Origin: Mageeibacillus sp. UBA6980
GTDB lineage: Bacteria; Bacillota; Clostridia; Saccharofermentanales; Saccharofermentanaceae
Assembly (NCBI GenBank): GCA_002450095.1
Contig: DJYK01000032.1
Location: 1-43,722 of the forward strand
DNA: 43,722 bases
Direction: 5' to 3'
Positions 7,461-16,338 of the stretch are shown piece after piece. Made by a program: the position numbers and the translations under genes. Numbering within the stretch: the first letter of the stretch is position 1; each line of letters begins with the position of its first letter. A model generated the notes under the pieces. It searched no databases. It had not been told where the DNA came from and saw only the letters and a list, made by a program, of their open reading frames with translations.

Positions 7461-8393
7461 TCATCCGACAATAAAAGCACTGAAACACAATGCTATCATA
7501 AGAGGAAGTGATATTACCATAAAAATAAGCGTAAGAGTAACGGTTCTCGCACAAAACTTCGGTGCGCAGTCATAGCGTTCGGAATAAATAACACTCATCG
7601 TGCCCGACGGCAGCGCCGTCATTATTATAAGCGTGATGACCGTAGCCGGAAAAATATTGATAAAGTGCTTAAGCCCGATCAGAGCGACCGTCATAAGGAT
7701 CGGAAACAACACAAGGCGAAGAAAACAAACGACATAGGATTTAAAATCAGCGAAAAGCTTTAACCAGTCTATCGTCGCGAGAGTTGAACCCATTATTATC
7801 ATCGACAGAGGGAAAGTCATATTGCCTACAAGGTTCATCGCATTTACTACTACCGAAGGCGCTCTCCACGGGGCGATGAACAGAACGATCGCCAGGATCG
7901 AAGAAAGCGAAACGGGGTTGACGTATTCCTTAAAAGAAGGCTTCTTCCCCGACAGCAGGTGCACTCCGTAAGTATAGAAGAATACGTTATAGATAAGATT
8001 GTAGATCGCAGCCAGAAGAAGTCCCGGGTTACCGAACAAAGAATACATTATGGGCATTCCGACGAATCCCGTATTGGCAAAGACGGACGTTGTTATAAAT
8101 ACGCGCCTCTCGCTGTCGGCGACCCTCGTCTTCCACAAGACAAGTCTCAGAACAAAAAGACTTATAAGATAGTACAGTCCGGAGCCCAAAGCCACGGCTC
8201 CTATGGACTTCATCATATCGACAGAGAATTGATACTGGCTCGAGGTCAATATGGTAAAAGGCAGCACCGCCTTAAGAAGAAGTTCGTTTAATACCCTTCT
8301 TCCCCTGTCATCGACCACGCGCTTCTTGGTAAGAGTAAAGCCGAGAAGAAGCATCAGGGCCATCTCAAAAAAGATCTCATACAATTCTCTCAA
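7461..8393 (-). CDS. AEC-family (auxin efflux carrier-type) transporter
   Basis: Membrane transporter of 310 residues with about ten hydrophobic helices in the two-part arrangement of the AEC/bile-acid transporter superfamily. Family-like segments are FANTGFVGMPI, PLSMIIMGSTLA and MTALPSGT. Members export or import small organic acids such as malate, malonate or amino-acid derivatives; the substrate here cannot be read from sequence. The start is a TTG at 8393 overlapping the glpK stop as TTGA, with AAAGGAG nine bases before it; the next in-frame ATG has no good site. It is the third gene of the malQ-glpK operon. Confidence 0.87.
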   Translation of the reverse strand: MRELYEIFFEMALMLLLGFTLTKKRVVDDRGRRVLNELLLKAVLPFTILTSSQYQFSVDMMKSIGAVALGSGLYYLISLFVLRLVLWKTRVADSERRVFITTSVFANTGFVGMPIMYSLFGNPGLLLAAIYNLIYNVFFYTYGVHLLSGKKPSFKEYVNPVSLSSILAIVLFIAPWRAPSVVVNAMNLVGNMTFPLSMIIMGSTLATIDWLKLFADFKSYVVCFLRLVLFPILMTVALIGLKHFINIFPATVITLIIMTALPSGTMSVIYSERYDCAPKFCARTVTLTLIFMVISLPLMIALCFSAFIVG

Positions 8394-9940
8394 GAAAACA
8401 TCTCCTTTCGAGCGACCGCTTTTGATGCATTTACCGCCTGCTTGTAACCTTCAAGGAGAATCCTTGCCTCCGAAGACGACCTTTGAGGAACATAGACACT
8501 GCTCGAGCGGTATAAACTCTCAAGCTCGCGCATCGACTCGAAGAACCCCGATGTCAATCCGGCGAGCATTCCGACACCGGCTGCAGTCATCTCGTCTGAC
8601 CCGGCTCTCGTTATGGTGACGCCAAGAAGATCCGCCTGAAGCTGCATCAGGAATTCGCAGGCGCACACGCCTCCGTCGACCTTCATATGAGTCGAAGTTA
8701 TCCCCGTGTCGCTCATCATAAGGTCCACGAGTTCCGTAACCTGATAAGCTATGGATTCGACCGAAGCCCTGACGATATGAGCCCTTCCGGTCCCTCCGGT
8801 AAGACCTGTAACGGTCCCCCGAAGATCCGGATCCCAATACGGTGCGCCGAGGCCGGAAAAAGCGGGAACGAGATAGACGCCGCCGTTATCATCTATCGAC
8901 CGGCAGATCGCGTCACAGTCGGAAGGCTCATCTATAAGTCCCAGCGCATCCTTAAGCCATGTGATAACGGAACCTCCCTGGAACACGCTCCCTTCCAGAG
9001 CATATACGGTCTTTCCGTTTATCGACCACGCGGCCGAAGTAAGAAGCCCGTTCTCCGAGAACTGAGGAGTGTCACCTATATTCATCAGAGTGAAGCATCC
9101 CGTCCCGTATGTGGTCTTCGCCGAGCCTTTCTCGAAGCAGGTCTGTCCGAATAAGGCTGCCGCCTGGTCCCCTGCCACCGCATTTATATGTATGCCGTTA
9201 AGCCTTTTTAATGCCTCAGCCTCATCCTCATCAAGGCCGAGAGATATAAGATCTTCCGTCCGCAGCATTATCTGTCCGTAATCCGAACAGGAAGGACGCG
9301 GATCCGGAAGACACTTCCTCGGCACCTCGAAAAGCTCGAGAAGCATATCCGAGTAATCCAGAGTATTGATATCAAAGAGCATTGTCCTTGATAAGTTGGA
9401 ATAATCGCTTAAGAAATGATTCCTTCCGGTAAGCATATACACGAGATAGGAATCGACGGTCCCGAACAGGAGTTCTCCCGACAGCGCCGCTTTCTCGGCA
9501 CCCGGAACATTCTCCATGATCCATCTCATCTTGGTCGCGGAAAAGTAAGGGTCGAGTTTAAGTCCCGTCAATCCGGATATCTTACGTTCCATCGAGACGA
9601 ACTTGTCACGTTTGCAGATCTCGGAGGTCCTCCTGCACTGCCATACGATCGCCTTGCAGTAAGGCTTTCCGGTCTTCTTGTCAAAAGCGATCGTTGTCTC
9701 TCTCTGGTTCGTTATAGCGACACCGTTAAGCTCGGCGTCGGGATTATCGATAAGAACATTCGCCATCGCCTTAAGGACCGATGTAAAGATCTGCGTTGCA
9801 TCATGCTCAACATATCCTGAAGCAGGATAATATTGAGTGATCTTCACGGGGCGGGACTTAATGAGTTCTCCGTCCTTTCCGAGAAGAAATGCTTTGGTTG
9901 AGGTAGTCCCCTGATCAACGGCAAGTATATACTTTCCCAA
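8390..9940 (-). CDS. glpK: Glycerol kinase
   Basis: FGGY-family kinase making glycerol-3-phosphate from glycerol and ATP; 516 residues. The N-terminal ATP loop VDQGTTSTKAF, the glycerol-binding pair in NQRETT, the catalytic Asp in VAGDQAAALFGQ and GTGCF are all present. Two points are unusual. The stretch between CSDYGQ and VAGDQ is about 15-18 residues longer than in typical GlpK, and the HxxG loop phosphorylated by HPr in many Firmicutes is not recognisable there. The start is a TTG at 9940 with AGAAGG upstream inside the malQ end; no ATG fits. It lies 5 nt after malQ, and no glycerol facilitator or GlpD is nearby, so the FGGY substrate could still differ. Confidence 0.9.
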   Translation of the reverse strand: MGKYILAVDQGTTSTKAFLLGKDGELIKSRPVKITQYYPASGYVEHDATQIFTSVLKAMANVLIDNPDAELNGVAITNQRETTIAFDKKTGKPYCKAIVWQCRRTSEICKRDKFVSMERKISGLTGLKLDPYFSATKMRWIMENVPGAEKAALSGELLFGTVDSYLVYMLTGRNHFLSDYSNLSRTMLFDINTLDYSDMLLELFEVPRKCLPDPRPSCSDYGQIMLRTEDLISLGLDEDEAEALKRLNGIHINAVAGDQAAALFGQTCFEKGSAKTTYGTGCFTLMNIGDTPQFSENGLLTSAAWSINGKTVYALEGSVFQGGSVITWLKDALGLIDEPSDCDAICRSIDDNGGVYLVPAFSGLGAPYWDPDLRGTVTGLTGGTGRAHIVRASVESIAYQVTELVDLMMSDTGITSTHMKVDGGVCACEFLMQLQADLLGVTITRAGSDEMTAAGVGMLAGLTSGFFESMRELESLYRSSSVYVPQRSSSEARILLEGYKQAVNASKAVARKEMFS

Positions 9941-9945
9941 ATCAA

Positions 9946-11517
9946 TTACCTTCTGTAAAGTCTGTTAAGCTCCCTGTACCACTCGTTATCGATAGAATCG
10001 AGGTCTTCCTTGGAGAATCTTACTCTCCAGTTGCCCTCGGGAGTTCCCGGGATATTCATCCTCGTGTCACCGCCGTATCCTAACATATCCTGGATCGGAA
10101 TGATAACGGTATTGGCGCAGCTCATCCACAGTGTCCTGATAACTGCACGGCAGGACTTCGATCTCACGCCGCCGTCGCCCCAGTTATCACCGTCGAATCC
10201 GCAGTACTTCAAGCACTCCTTACGTTCAGCCTCGGGGGCTTCCCAGAGCCAGCCGAGCAAAGTGTTATTGTCGTGAGTACCTGTATAGGCAACACAGTTG
10301 GGCACATAGTTATGAGGCAGATATGAACTGTTATCGCCGGGGTTAAATGCGAACTCCATTATCTTCATCCTCGGAAGATCTACTTCCTCGAGGAACGACT
10401 CGAGATCGGGCGTAATCTCACCGAGGTCCTCTGCTATAAGTCTCGATCTGTCGCCGAAGGTCTTGTCGAATACCTTGAAGAAATCCATCTTGGGACCTTC
10501 AACCCACTTTCCGGTCTTGGCGGTCTTAGAACCTGCCGGTACTTCCCAATACGAAGAGAATGCTCTGAAGTGATCGATCCTTATGATATCGTAGAGCTTA
10601 AAGTTCTCTCTTAATCTCTCCATCCACCACGCATAACCCGTCTCCTTATGCTTCTTCCAGTCGTAGATGGGATTGCCCCAGAGCTGTCCGTCAGCGGAGA
10701 AATAGTCCGGAGGGACTCCTGCACCGCAGGCAAATACGATATCCTCAAAGTCTTTGTCGGGATCCTTGTCGGGATTATCCTTGATCCATGCCTTACGGAC
10801 GGCCTTCTTCTGGGCCTCTGTCGCCATCTTGAACAGATCTCTTGAAGCCCATACATCTGCGGAATCTCCGGAAACATACATGGGCATATCGCCTATGATC
10901 TGAATTCCCTCCTCGTTGATCGATGCTCTGATCTCCGCCCACTCGGTCATGAACAGGTACTGCACGAATCCGTGGAAGAGATAATTCTCGGTTCCGCGGA
11001 GCTTATTAACGGCAGAAGGCTTATAGGACGCCAGGTCCTTATCCTCCCACTGCCACCAAGCCTTCTGATCGAACTTGTCCTTGGCAGCCTGATACAAAGC
11101 AACGTCATCCGCCCACTTATTCTCCGACAGGAAATCCGACACTTCGTTGATGATGGTCTTATCGGCATTGCTGAAAGCCCTTCTCAGAAGCTTCTCCCTC
11201 TCGACTCTCAGAAAATCGTAATTGACTCTCCATTTATTCTCGTTATATTCAGCCTTGACCACATCATCGGCAGTAAGAAGACCTTTCTTCATAAGTCTTC
11301 GGGGATCGATGAGGAGCCAGTTTCCGGCAAAAGCCGAGAAGCTCTGGTAAGGAGAATCACCCATTCCGGGATATGACAGAGGCAGGACCTGCCAGTACTT
11401 CATCCCCTGCGCTTTAAGCTGCTTCGCGAATGCCACAGCCTCCTGACCCAAGACTCCGATACCAAACGGTCCGGGTAATGATGATATATGCATCAGCACA
11501 CCGCCGCCACGATTCAT
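9946..11517 (-). CDS. malQ: 4-alpha-glucanotransferase (amylomaltase)
   Basis: GH77 enzyme that transfers maltooligosaccharide segments between alpha-1,4-glucans, in the cytoplasm; 523 residues from ATG 11517. Recognisable are the N-terminal RGGGVLMHISSLPGPFGIG, the catalytic Asp in IIRIDHFRAF, the acid/base region RLIAEDLGEITPDLE, and YTGTHDNNT with the third carboxylate. GGAGG eight bases upstream decides ATG 11517 over a Met five codons earlier. It is the first gene of the malQ-to-sua5 run, with a TATAAT and a short leader hairpin upstream. No glycogen phosphorylase or glycogen synthesis gene accompanies it here. Confidence 0.96.
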   Translation of the reverse strand: MNRGGGVLMHISSLPGPFGIGVLGQEAVAFAKQLKAQGMKYWQVLPLSYPGMGDSPYQSFSAFAGNWLLIDPRRLMKKGLLTADDVVKAEYNENKWRVNYDFLRVEREKLLRRAFSNADKTIINEVSDFLSENKWADDVALYQAAKDKFDQKAWWQWEDKDLASYKPSAVNKLRGTENYLFHGFVQYLFMTEWAEIRASINEEGIQIIGDMPMYVSGDSADVWASRDLFKMATEAQKKAVRKAWIKDNPDKDPDKDFEDIVFACGAGVPPDYFSADGQLWGNPIYDWKKHKETGYAWWMERLRENFKLYDIIRIDHFRAFSSYWEVPAGSKTAKTGKWVEGPKMDFFKVFDKTFGDRSRLIAEDLGEITPDLESFLEEVDLPRMKIMEFAFNPGDNSSYLPHNYVPNCVAYTGTHDNNTLLGWLWEAPEAERKECLKYCGFDGDNWGDGGVRSKSCRAVIRTLWMSCANTVIIPIQDMLGYGGDTRMNIPGTPEGNWRVRFSKEDLDSIDNEWYRELNRLYRR

Positions 11518-11707
11518 AATAAAGTCCTCCAATAAAGTAAAATCGGGGCTTCTTCAGCCCACTTGTGAATTATAACACTAAATAAAGACTGATAATTGAA
11601 CGGAAAGTAAACTATGAACAGTTAAATATATAGACCACATCGGCACGATTATGTTCTAAAATAATGTATATCGGACCATCAGCCGACTATATATGGAGAT
11701 AAGTTCA
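11518..11707. other. Divergent intergenic region malQ / GT4 gene
   Basis: This AT-rich 190-nt gap separates minus-strand malQ from the plus-strand glycosyltransferase gene. It holds the malQ -10 box and leader hairpin near its left end. On the plus side the ribosome-binding site GGAG of the glycosyltransferase gene is clear, but I found no convincing -35/-10 pair for it. No small gene or RNA was recognised. Confidence 0.5.
11546..11574 (-). promoter_or_regulatory. -10 box and 5' leader hairpin of malQ
   Basis: Minus-strand TATAAT (11574-11569) lies about 50 nt before malQ. A hairpin GGGCT/AGCCC with a five-base loop (11560-11546) starts almost at the expected transcription start. A hairpin at the very 5' end often protects mRNA. 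A weak attenuator is the alternative, since GATTTTACTTT follows the stem. No convincing -35 box is seen at 16-18 nt. Confidence 0.4.
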
Positions 11708-12946
11708 ATGAAGATTCTAATGTGCGTTAATTATGCCCCGGCTTTCCTTAATGCAGCCAACGTGAACGAGGGCTGGGTAAGCGGAATCTTAAACTCACTT
11801 ATGCAAAACGAAGGTATTTCCATAATACTGGCATTTCCCGGAAGCAGCGGGAACAGACTTAACAGGCTGAACGATAAGCTTACCTGCCTTGAATATCTCT
11901 ACGATGTAAAAAGAAACAATTCTGAGGCCGCGAAGCTTATATCGGAAACAATATGTTCTGAGAATGTGGATGTGATTCACATCATGGGAACTGAATTTCC
12001 CCACTCCCTGTTCATCTTCGAGATCTGCAAAGAACTTGGATTGGAATCAAGAGTCGTCGTCAGCATACAGGGACTCGTCTCATTGTACGAGAAATACTAC
12101 CACACGGGCGTTCCTTCCAGATACTGCTGCGGCATGACATTATCAGAATGGTATCACGGGTTTAATTCCCTCAATAAACAGCAAAAAAGATTCAAAGAAC
12201 GCGGACAGTATGAGATCAAACTCCTGTCCGAAGTACAAAATGTCATCGGAAGAACTTCCTGGGACAAAGAGGCAGCACAGTCATATAACCCTGCCGTCAG
12301 GTATTTCCACAACGGGGAAAACCTTCGAGATGCTTTCTACGGCGGTCAGAAATGGGATATCAGCAAATGTGATAAACACTCCATCTTCGTATCACAGGCT
12401 TACTATTCCCTTAAGGGACTTCACCATTTGCTTGGGGTACTGCCAAAGATCGTCACTGAATATCCGGACTTAAGAGTTTATATCGGAGGGTTTAACCCGA
12501 TATCCGATACTCCCATCAAAAGGGATTCATACGGCAGGTATCTTGCATCACTTATCAGGAAGGGCAGCCTTGAAGGCAAAATAGTCTTCTGCGGGAAGAT
12601 GGAAGAGAAGAAGATGCTGGACAGGTATTTGAAATGTCATGTTTTTGTATCGCCTTCCAATATTGAGAATTCCTCGAACTCCATAGGAGAAGCACTGATT
12701 CTCGGGGTTCCTCTTGTAGCTTCGGATTCAGGCGGAACAGGAAGCATTGTAAATGACGGCATCGACGGACTTTTGTATCCATTGACAAAACCCGGGCTTA
12801 TGGCTGATCACATATTAAGGGTATTCAACGACGACTCTCTTGCTCTTGAATTATCAAGGAATGCCGTAATCCGCGGTCAGATGATACACGACCGGGACAA
12901 GAACACTTCCGATCTTCTTAATATCTACAGGGAAATTACCTTATAA
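11708..12946 (+). CDS. GT4-type glycosyltransferase
   Basis: Retaining GT-B glycosyltransferase of 412 residues from ATG 11708 (GGAG ten bases upstream). The N-terminal domain starts MKILMCVNYAP. The C-terminal donor domain carries HSIFVSQAYYSLKGLHHLL, VFVSPSNIENSSNSIGEALILG and VPLVASDSGGTGSIV, the GT4 pattern of a conserved Glu before a PVVAS-like strand. It probably adds a sugar to a surface polysaccharide precursor at the cytoplasmic membrane face; the donor is unknown. It is the only complete gene on the plus strand. Its last 11 nt overlap the end of the flippase gene tail to tail, which ties it to the cluster on the opposite strand. Confidence 0.88.
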   Translation: MKILMCVNYAPAFLNAANVNEGWVSGILNSLMQNEGISIILAFPGSSGNRLNRLNDKLTCLEYLYDVKRNNSEAAKLISETICSENVDVIHIMGTEFPHSLFIFEICKELGLESRVVVSIQGLVSLYEKYYHTGVPSRYCCGMTLSEWYHGFNSLNKQQKRFKERGQYEIKLLSEVQNVIGRTSWDKEAAQSYNPAVRYFHNGENLRDAFYGGQKWDISKCDKHSIFVSQAYYSLKGLHHLLGVLPKIVTEYPDLRVYIGGFNPISDTPIKRDSYGRYLASLIRKGSLEGKIVFCGKMEEKKMLDRYLKCHVFVSPSNIENSSNSIGEALILGVPLVASDSGGTGSIVNDGIDGLLYPLTKPGLMADHILRVFNDDSLALELSRNAVIRGQMIHDRDKNTSDLLNIYREITL

Positions 12947-14357
12947 ATTCTTTGATTTCCCTGTAATAGCAAGGCACCGTAAGAATCACTGCACCTGCGA
13001 CACCGAGCAGCACAGTAAGGATCAGCTGAACAATCAGATTATCAACATAGGTGTTGACTATATTTGATTCCAGAACAATGAAAGCAACACACAGAAGGCT
13101 GATAATATACGGCTTGATAAAACGGATCTTTACTATGTCCCTCGTGCACGCCACACCTGTTATAAGCATTATCATCTCAGAGAACACTGTTGACCATGCT
13201 GCCGCGACTCCTCCGTAGCGCGGAATAAGTATGATATTCAGGATTATGTTTACAAGAGCCGCTGCTATGGAACCTGTCATGACCCACTTCTCCTTACCGT
13301 ACGGGATCATGACGACGCTTATGTAGTAACACCCTGATGTTGCAAAAAACAGTGCGATGGCGAGCACCCTGATAATATCTGCGGAAGGCAGGTATTCCGA
13401 ACCGCTCATCAGCAGGATGAGTTTATCCCCGACGAGATAAAGTCCCGCCGTTGCCGGAAGCAGGACCAGGATACACGCTGTTCTTATGGTTTGCAGGAGT
13501 TTGCTGTTATCAATGCGGTTGGCAATATTATTGGATATTCTGGGGATCATGACGACCAGTGCGGCATTAAGTATCTGCTTAACCATCAGATATATTCTCG
13601 AACCCGCTGAGTAAATACCTACGGTGGCATTATCCTTCATAATACCCAGCATGAGAACATCGGAGTTTATGTATACAAATGCGGCTATTGAACTTCCAAA
13701 CAATATGAAGACCGGCTTCAGATGCATCTTCAGATCCATGTCTAACGTGAACCGGGGGTGAATATCATAACGCTTTCTGACGTGAATGAAATTAAGAACA
13801 TTGGCAAACAGATTTGATGAAATGGTGAAGAAAGCATATGCCAGATAATCATCACTGCTTCTTACCATGATGAACATCAGAACAATCGACAGCAGACTGC
13901 ACACGATGTATCTGACCGTAATGAAGAGATAATCTTCATACGCGGAATTGATCCAGTCAGTTCCTATGGTGGTGCTGATGACGCCTATGCTCTGTATCAT
14001 CAACAATACCGCATAACCATCCAGCCTTTTCCAGAACAGGATCAGCACCAGAAGCAGAACCAGAGAGAATACAGTCGAGAGAAGATTAATCGAGAACATC
14101 TGGCTCGAAAACTTCTGGAATTCACGCTTGTTATCCCTTACCTTCGCCCCTTCCCGGATCGCATATTCGATCACGCCGAGATTGGCTATCAGTGCAATGT
14201 AGCTGATTATTGATAGCCCAAAGGATACCATGCCGTAATTAGCTGTACCGAGAACTCTTGTGGCATAAGGGAAAGTTATCAGAGGGAATATGACGGCGCA
14301 TATCTGTCTGACTACATTCAGCATTGAATTAACAGTTAATGACCGCTGCTTAACCAT
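12936..14357 (-). CDS. Polysaccharide flippase (Wzx/PST, MOP superfamily)
   Basis: Membrane protein of 473 residues with about 12-14 helices and the start typical of Wzx-like transporters: VNSMLNVVRQICAVIFPLITF followed by PYATRVLGTANYG. It would flip lipid-linked repeat units across the cytoplasmic membrane for polymerisation outside. ATG 14357 overlaps the end of the upstream gene by 8 nt and has GGGAG before it. It is the last gene of the 23-gene minus-strand run. With the polymerase-like protein at 20163-21614 it indicates a Wzx/Wzy-dependent pathway. Confidence 0.92.
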   Translation of the reverse strand: MVKQRSLTVNSMLNVVRQICAVIFPLITFPYATRVLGTANYGMVSFGLSIISYIALIANLGVIEYAIREGAKVRDNKREFQKFSSQMFSINLLSTVFSLVLLLVLILFWKRLDGYAVLLMIQSIGVISTTIGTDWINSAYEDYLFITVRYIVCSLLSIVLMFIMVRSSDDYLAYAFFTISSNLFANVLNFIHVRKRYDIHPRFTLDMDLKMHLKPVFILFGSSIAAFVYINSDVLMLGIMKDNATVGIYSAGSRIYLMVKQILNAALVVMIPRISNNIANRIDNSKLLQTIRTACILVLLPATAGLYLVGDKLILLMSGSEYLPSADIIRVLAIALFFATSGCYYISVVMIPYGKEKWVMTGSIAAALVNIILNIILIPRYGGVAAAWSTVFSEMIMLITGVACTRDIVKIRFIKPYIISLLCVAFIVLESNIVNTYVDNLIVQLILTVLLGVAGAVILTVPCYYREIKEFIR

Positions 14358-15276
14358 GCTGCTCTCCCGTTATCTTACTGATCCAGTTTCTGAATGAATA
14401 CCTGCTCTTAACATCATCATCGACGGACTCGAAAGGACTTCTTACAAAATCCTCCAGTCTGCTCTCATCATCGATCCCGAGCAAAAAGATATTGCCGGGA
14501 TTATAGAAATCATACTTAATGATGTCTTTGTTATTGGTGATGAGTTTTCTTGAATTGAACAATGCTTCAAGTGCACGCAGTGTCAGTCCGGACTGCCCGT
14601 TTATGTTAAGTTCCAGAAGGCATGAATATGCGGTCATTTGATCAAGAAGATCAGGATAATCAATGTCCTCATCTATAAGTACGACCCGATCATCAACAAG
14701 GTAACTTGCGCCGTTCTCTTTCCTCATGATAAATCTGTGCGTGATATGGTGTTCATCTAATAACGACGCGATATTCTTCAGTTCATCGTAGCGCCCCTTA
14801 TCATAACCTGCAAAAAATACTCCGGGCGTCACGTCAGCACGGTTGCCGCATACACCGTCAAAATAAAACTGGGGTATATACTCGTATCCGTATTTCTCTG
14901 CAAACAACCGGTCGAATGTATATATTTCGCACCCGCCGTAAATATCCTTATCTATGGGATCGGTATTCCAAAGCCAGATCCTGATGTCACACTCTCTGTT
15001 AACCGAGCGGACAAATCTTACCAGCTGTCTTGTCAATGCACTGTCGAATATGATCACGGTGTCATAGTCCCTTATGGTCTTCTTCCAGTCACCCATATAC
15101 ATACCGGAAAACCACTGGAAACGTCCGAAGAAGAGTCTCTTTTGAAGTTTTGTCATCGATGAGAACGGGATGCGGTACGGATCAGCGACATCATAACCTT
15201 CTGACTCAAACTTCGAGGAACAGAACCTCTCAAACCCGTTGTAATTCGATTTGAATATCAGGACTTTCTTATTCAT
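14350..15276 (-). CDS. Putative glycosyltransferase-like polysaccharide biosynthesis protein
   Basis: A soluble protein of 308 residues with a GT-B-like look: it starts MNKKVLIFKSNYNGFERF and has VIIFDSALTRQLVRFV and IRIWLWNTDPI in the first half. In the second half LELNINGQSGLTLRALEALF, KLITNNKDIIKYDFY and GNIFLL match proteins annotated as lipopolysaccharide or CgeB-like transferases. The sugar and linkage cannot be told. Its start overlaps the stop of the fucosyltransferase-like gene (ATGA) and its end overlaps the flippase start, so it is firmly inside the polysaccharide operon. Confidence 0.65.
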   Translation of the reverse strand: MNKKVLIFKSNYNGFERFCSSKFESEGYDVADPYRIPFSSMTKLQKRLFFGRFQWFSGMYMGDWKKTIRDYDTVIIFDSALTRQLVRFVRSVNRECDIRIWLWNTDPIDKDIYGGCEIYTFDRLFAEKYGYEYIPQFYFDGVCGNRADVTPGVFFAGYDKGRYDELKNIASLLDEHHITHRFIMRKENGASYLVDDRVVLIDEDIDYPDLLDQMTAYSCLLELNINGQSGLTLRALEALFNSRKLITNNKDIIKYDFYNPGNIFLLGIDDESRLEDFVRSPFESVDDDVKSRYSFRNWISKITGEQHG

Positions 15277-16325
15277 GAGCAGGCCTTTATACCGTTATCT
15301 ATGATGTTAATGTAAGAGAATTCCTTTCCTTCCGACATCTTCCTGATCCTCGCAAATATACTCACCTGGGACAAACCCGCGATGAGGCCGTCGCATTCAC
15401 TAAGCGTGCACATATCTCTCAGTACTTCAAAGCCAAGATAATACTGATCATCCTTACGGTCACGGGTCTCGTGATGAACCCCTTCTTCCCCGTCACTTCT
15501 TACAGCATCGGAATAGCAGATGATCATGTCAGGATATTTCTCCCTGAATGCCTTAAGTGCTCCCTCGTCATCGGTCGCGAGGAATATCTTCGTGAAGCCT
15601 GATGATATGGCTTCATCTATAATCTCAAAATACTGCTCAACAGTAGAACCCACCGGATGACCGTCCAGTCCCTTGGCAAAATCGGTCCCCCTGTAATGAA
15701 CACCGAGCGTTCTGCAGTCTCCGAGAATATCTGAAATCCCGCTTCTTACGCTCTTCTCGATATCTTCCTTAAGAACAAAATACTTCCTGTATGAAGCAGC
15801 AAGTCTTCTAAGATAATCATCTGACAAAACATATTCACTGTAGGTATCTGTATCATTTGCAAGTCCGAATGATCTGTTAAGTCTTATGATGTGATCATAT
15901 GTTGCTGCAAAACAATTCTCCGTCGCCAGAACCTTACCGGCATCTGCATTGATAAGCGGGCGGAAATAGTACTCAAACACATTATTTGTGCCATTATATC
16001 CGCCGGGTACGTTATATAATGAATTCTCGATATTTACATACGGCTGCATGCCGAGAGAGTCAGCAATGACACAGCCTGACAGGCACTTTCTCATTATCGC
16101 GAAGAAGCCGTTGTCCTCCCATTCATACGATATGAAATACACCGATCTGTCATTATCGAATCCGATATCATCCCTTAACAATCTGTATGAATTAGGCTTG
16201 TATTTCTGCGATGCAGTCTCAAGGTATTCAGTATCCTTCCTGTTCGTAATGACCCTATAGAAACTATAGAGAACCAGGTGATTCTCAAGATACTTCTTTA
16301 CTTTATTCCTGAACTTTCTGCCCAT
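15273..16325 (-). CDS. Fucosyltransferase-like protein (GT23/NodZ-type fold)
   Basis: Protein of 350 residues with motifs of the GDP-fucose-dependent GT-B superfamily: LGVHYRGTDF at about 208-217 (the HxRxTD donor-binding motif), KIFLATDDEGALKAF at about 246-260, and CDGLIAGLSQVSIFARI at about 311-327. These correspond in order to peptide motifs I-III of NodZ/FUT8-like and related transferases. It probably adds fucose or a related deoxysugar to the repeat unit, but the donor is inferred. GGAG precedes ATG 16325, 13 nt after the methyltransferase stop. The basic N-terminal 30 residues with one hydrophobic patch may contact the membrane. Confidence 0.7.
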   Translation of the reverse strand: MGRKFRNKVKKYLENHLVLYSFYRVITNRKDTEYLETASQKYKPNSYRLLRDDIGFDNDRSVYFISYEWEDNGFFAIMRKCLSGCVIADSLGMQPYVNIENSLYNVPGGYNGTNNVFEYYFRPLINADAGKVLATENCFAATYDHIIRLNRSFGLANDTDTYSEYVLSDDYLRRLAASYRKYFVLKEDIEKSVRSGISDILGDCRTLGVHYRGTDFAKGLDGHPVGSTVEQYFEIIDEAISSGFTKIFLATDDEGALKAFREKYPDMIICYSDAVRSDGEEGVHHETRDRKDDQYYLGFEVLRDMCTLSECDGLIAGLSQVSIFARIRKMSEGKEFSYINIIDNGIKACS

Positions 16326-16338
16326 CAGACTCCGCCTC

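Noticed and set aside
11541..11560. Full intrinsic terminator between the malQ promoter and malQ
   Set aside because: The stem is only five base pairs and the following run is interrupted (GATTTTACTTT), so it is better described as a leader hairpin.
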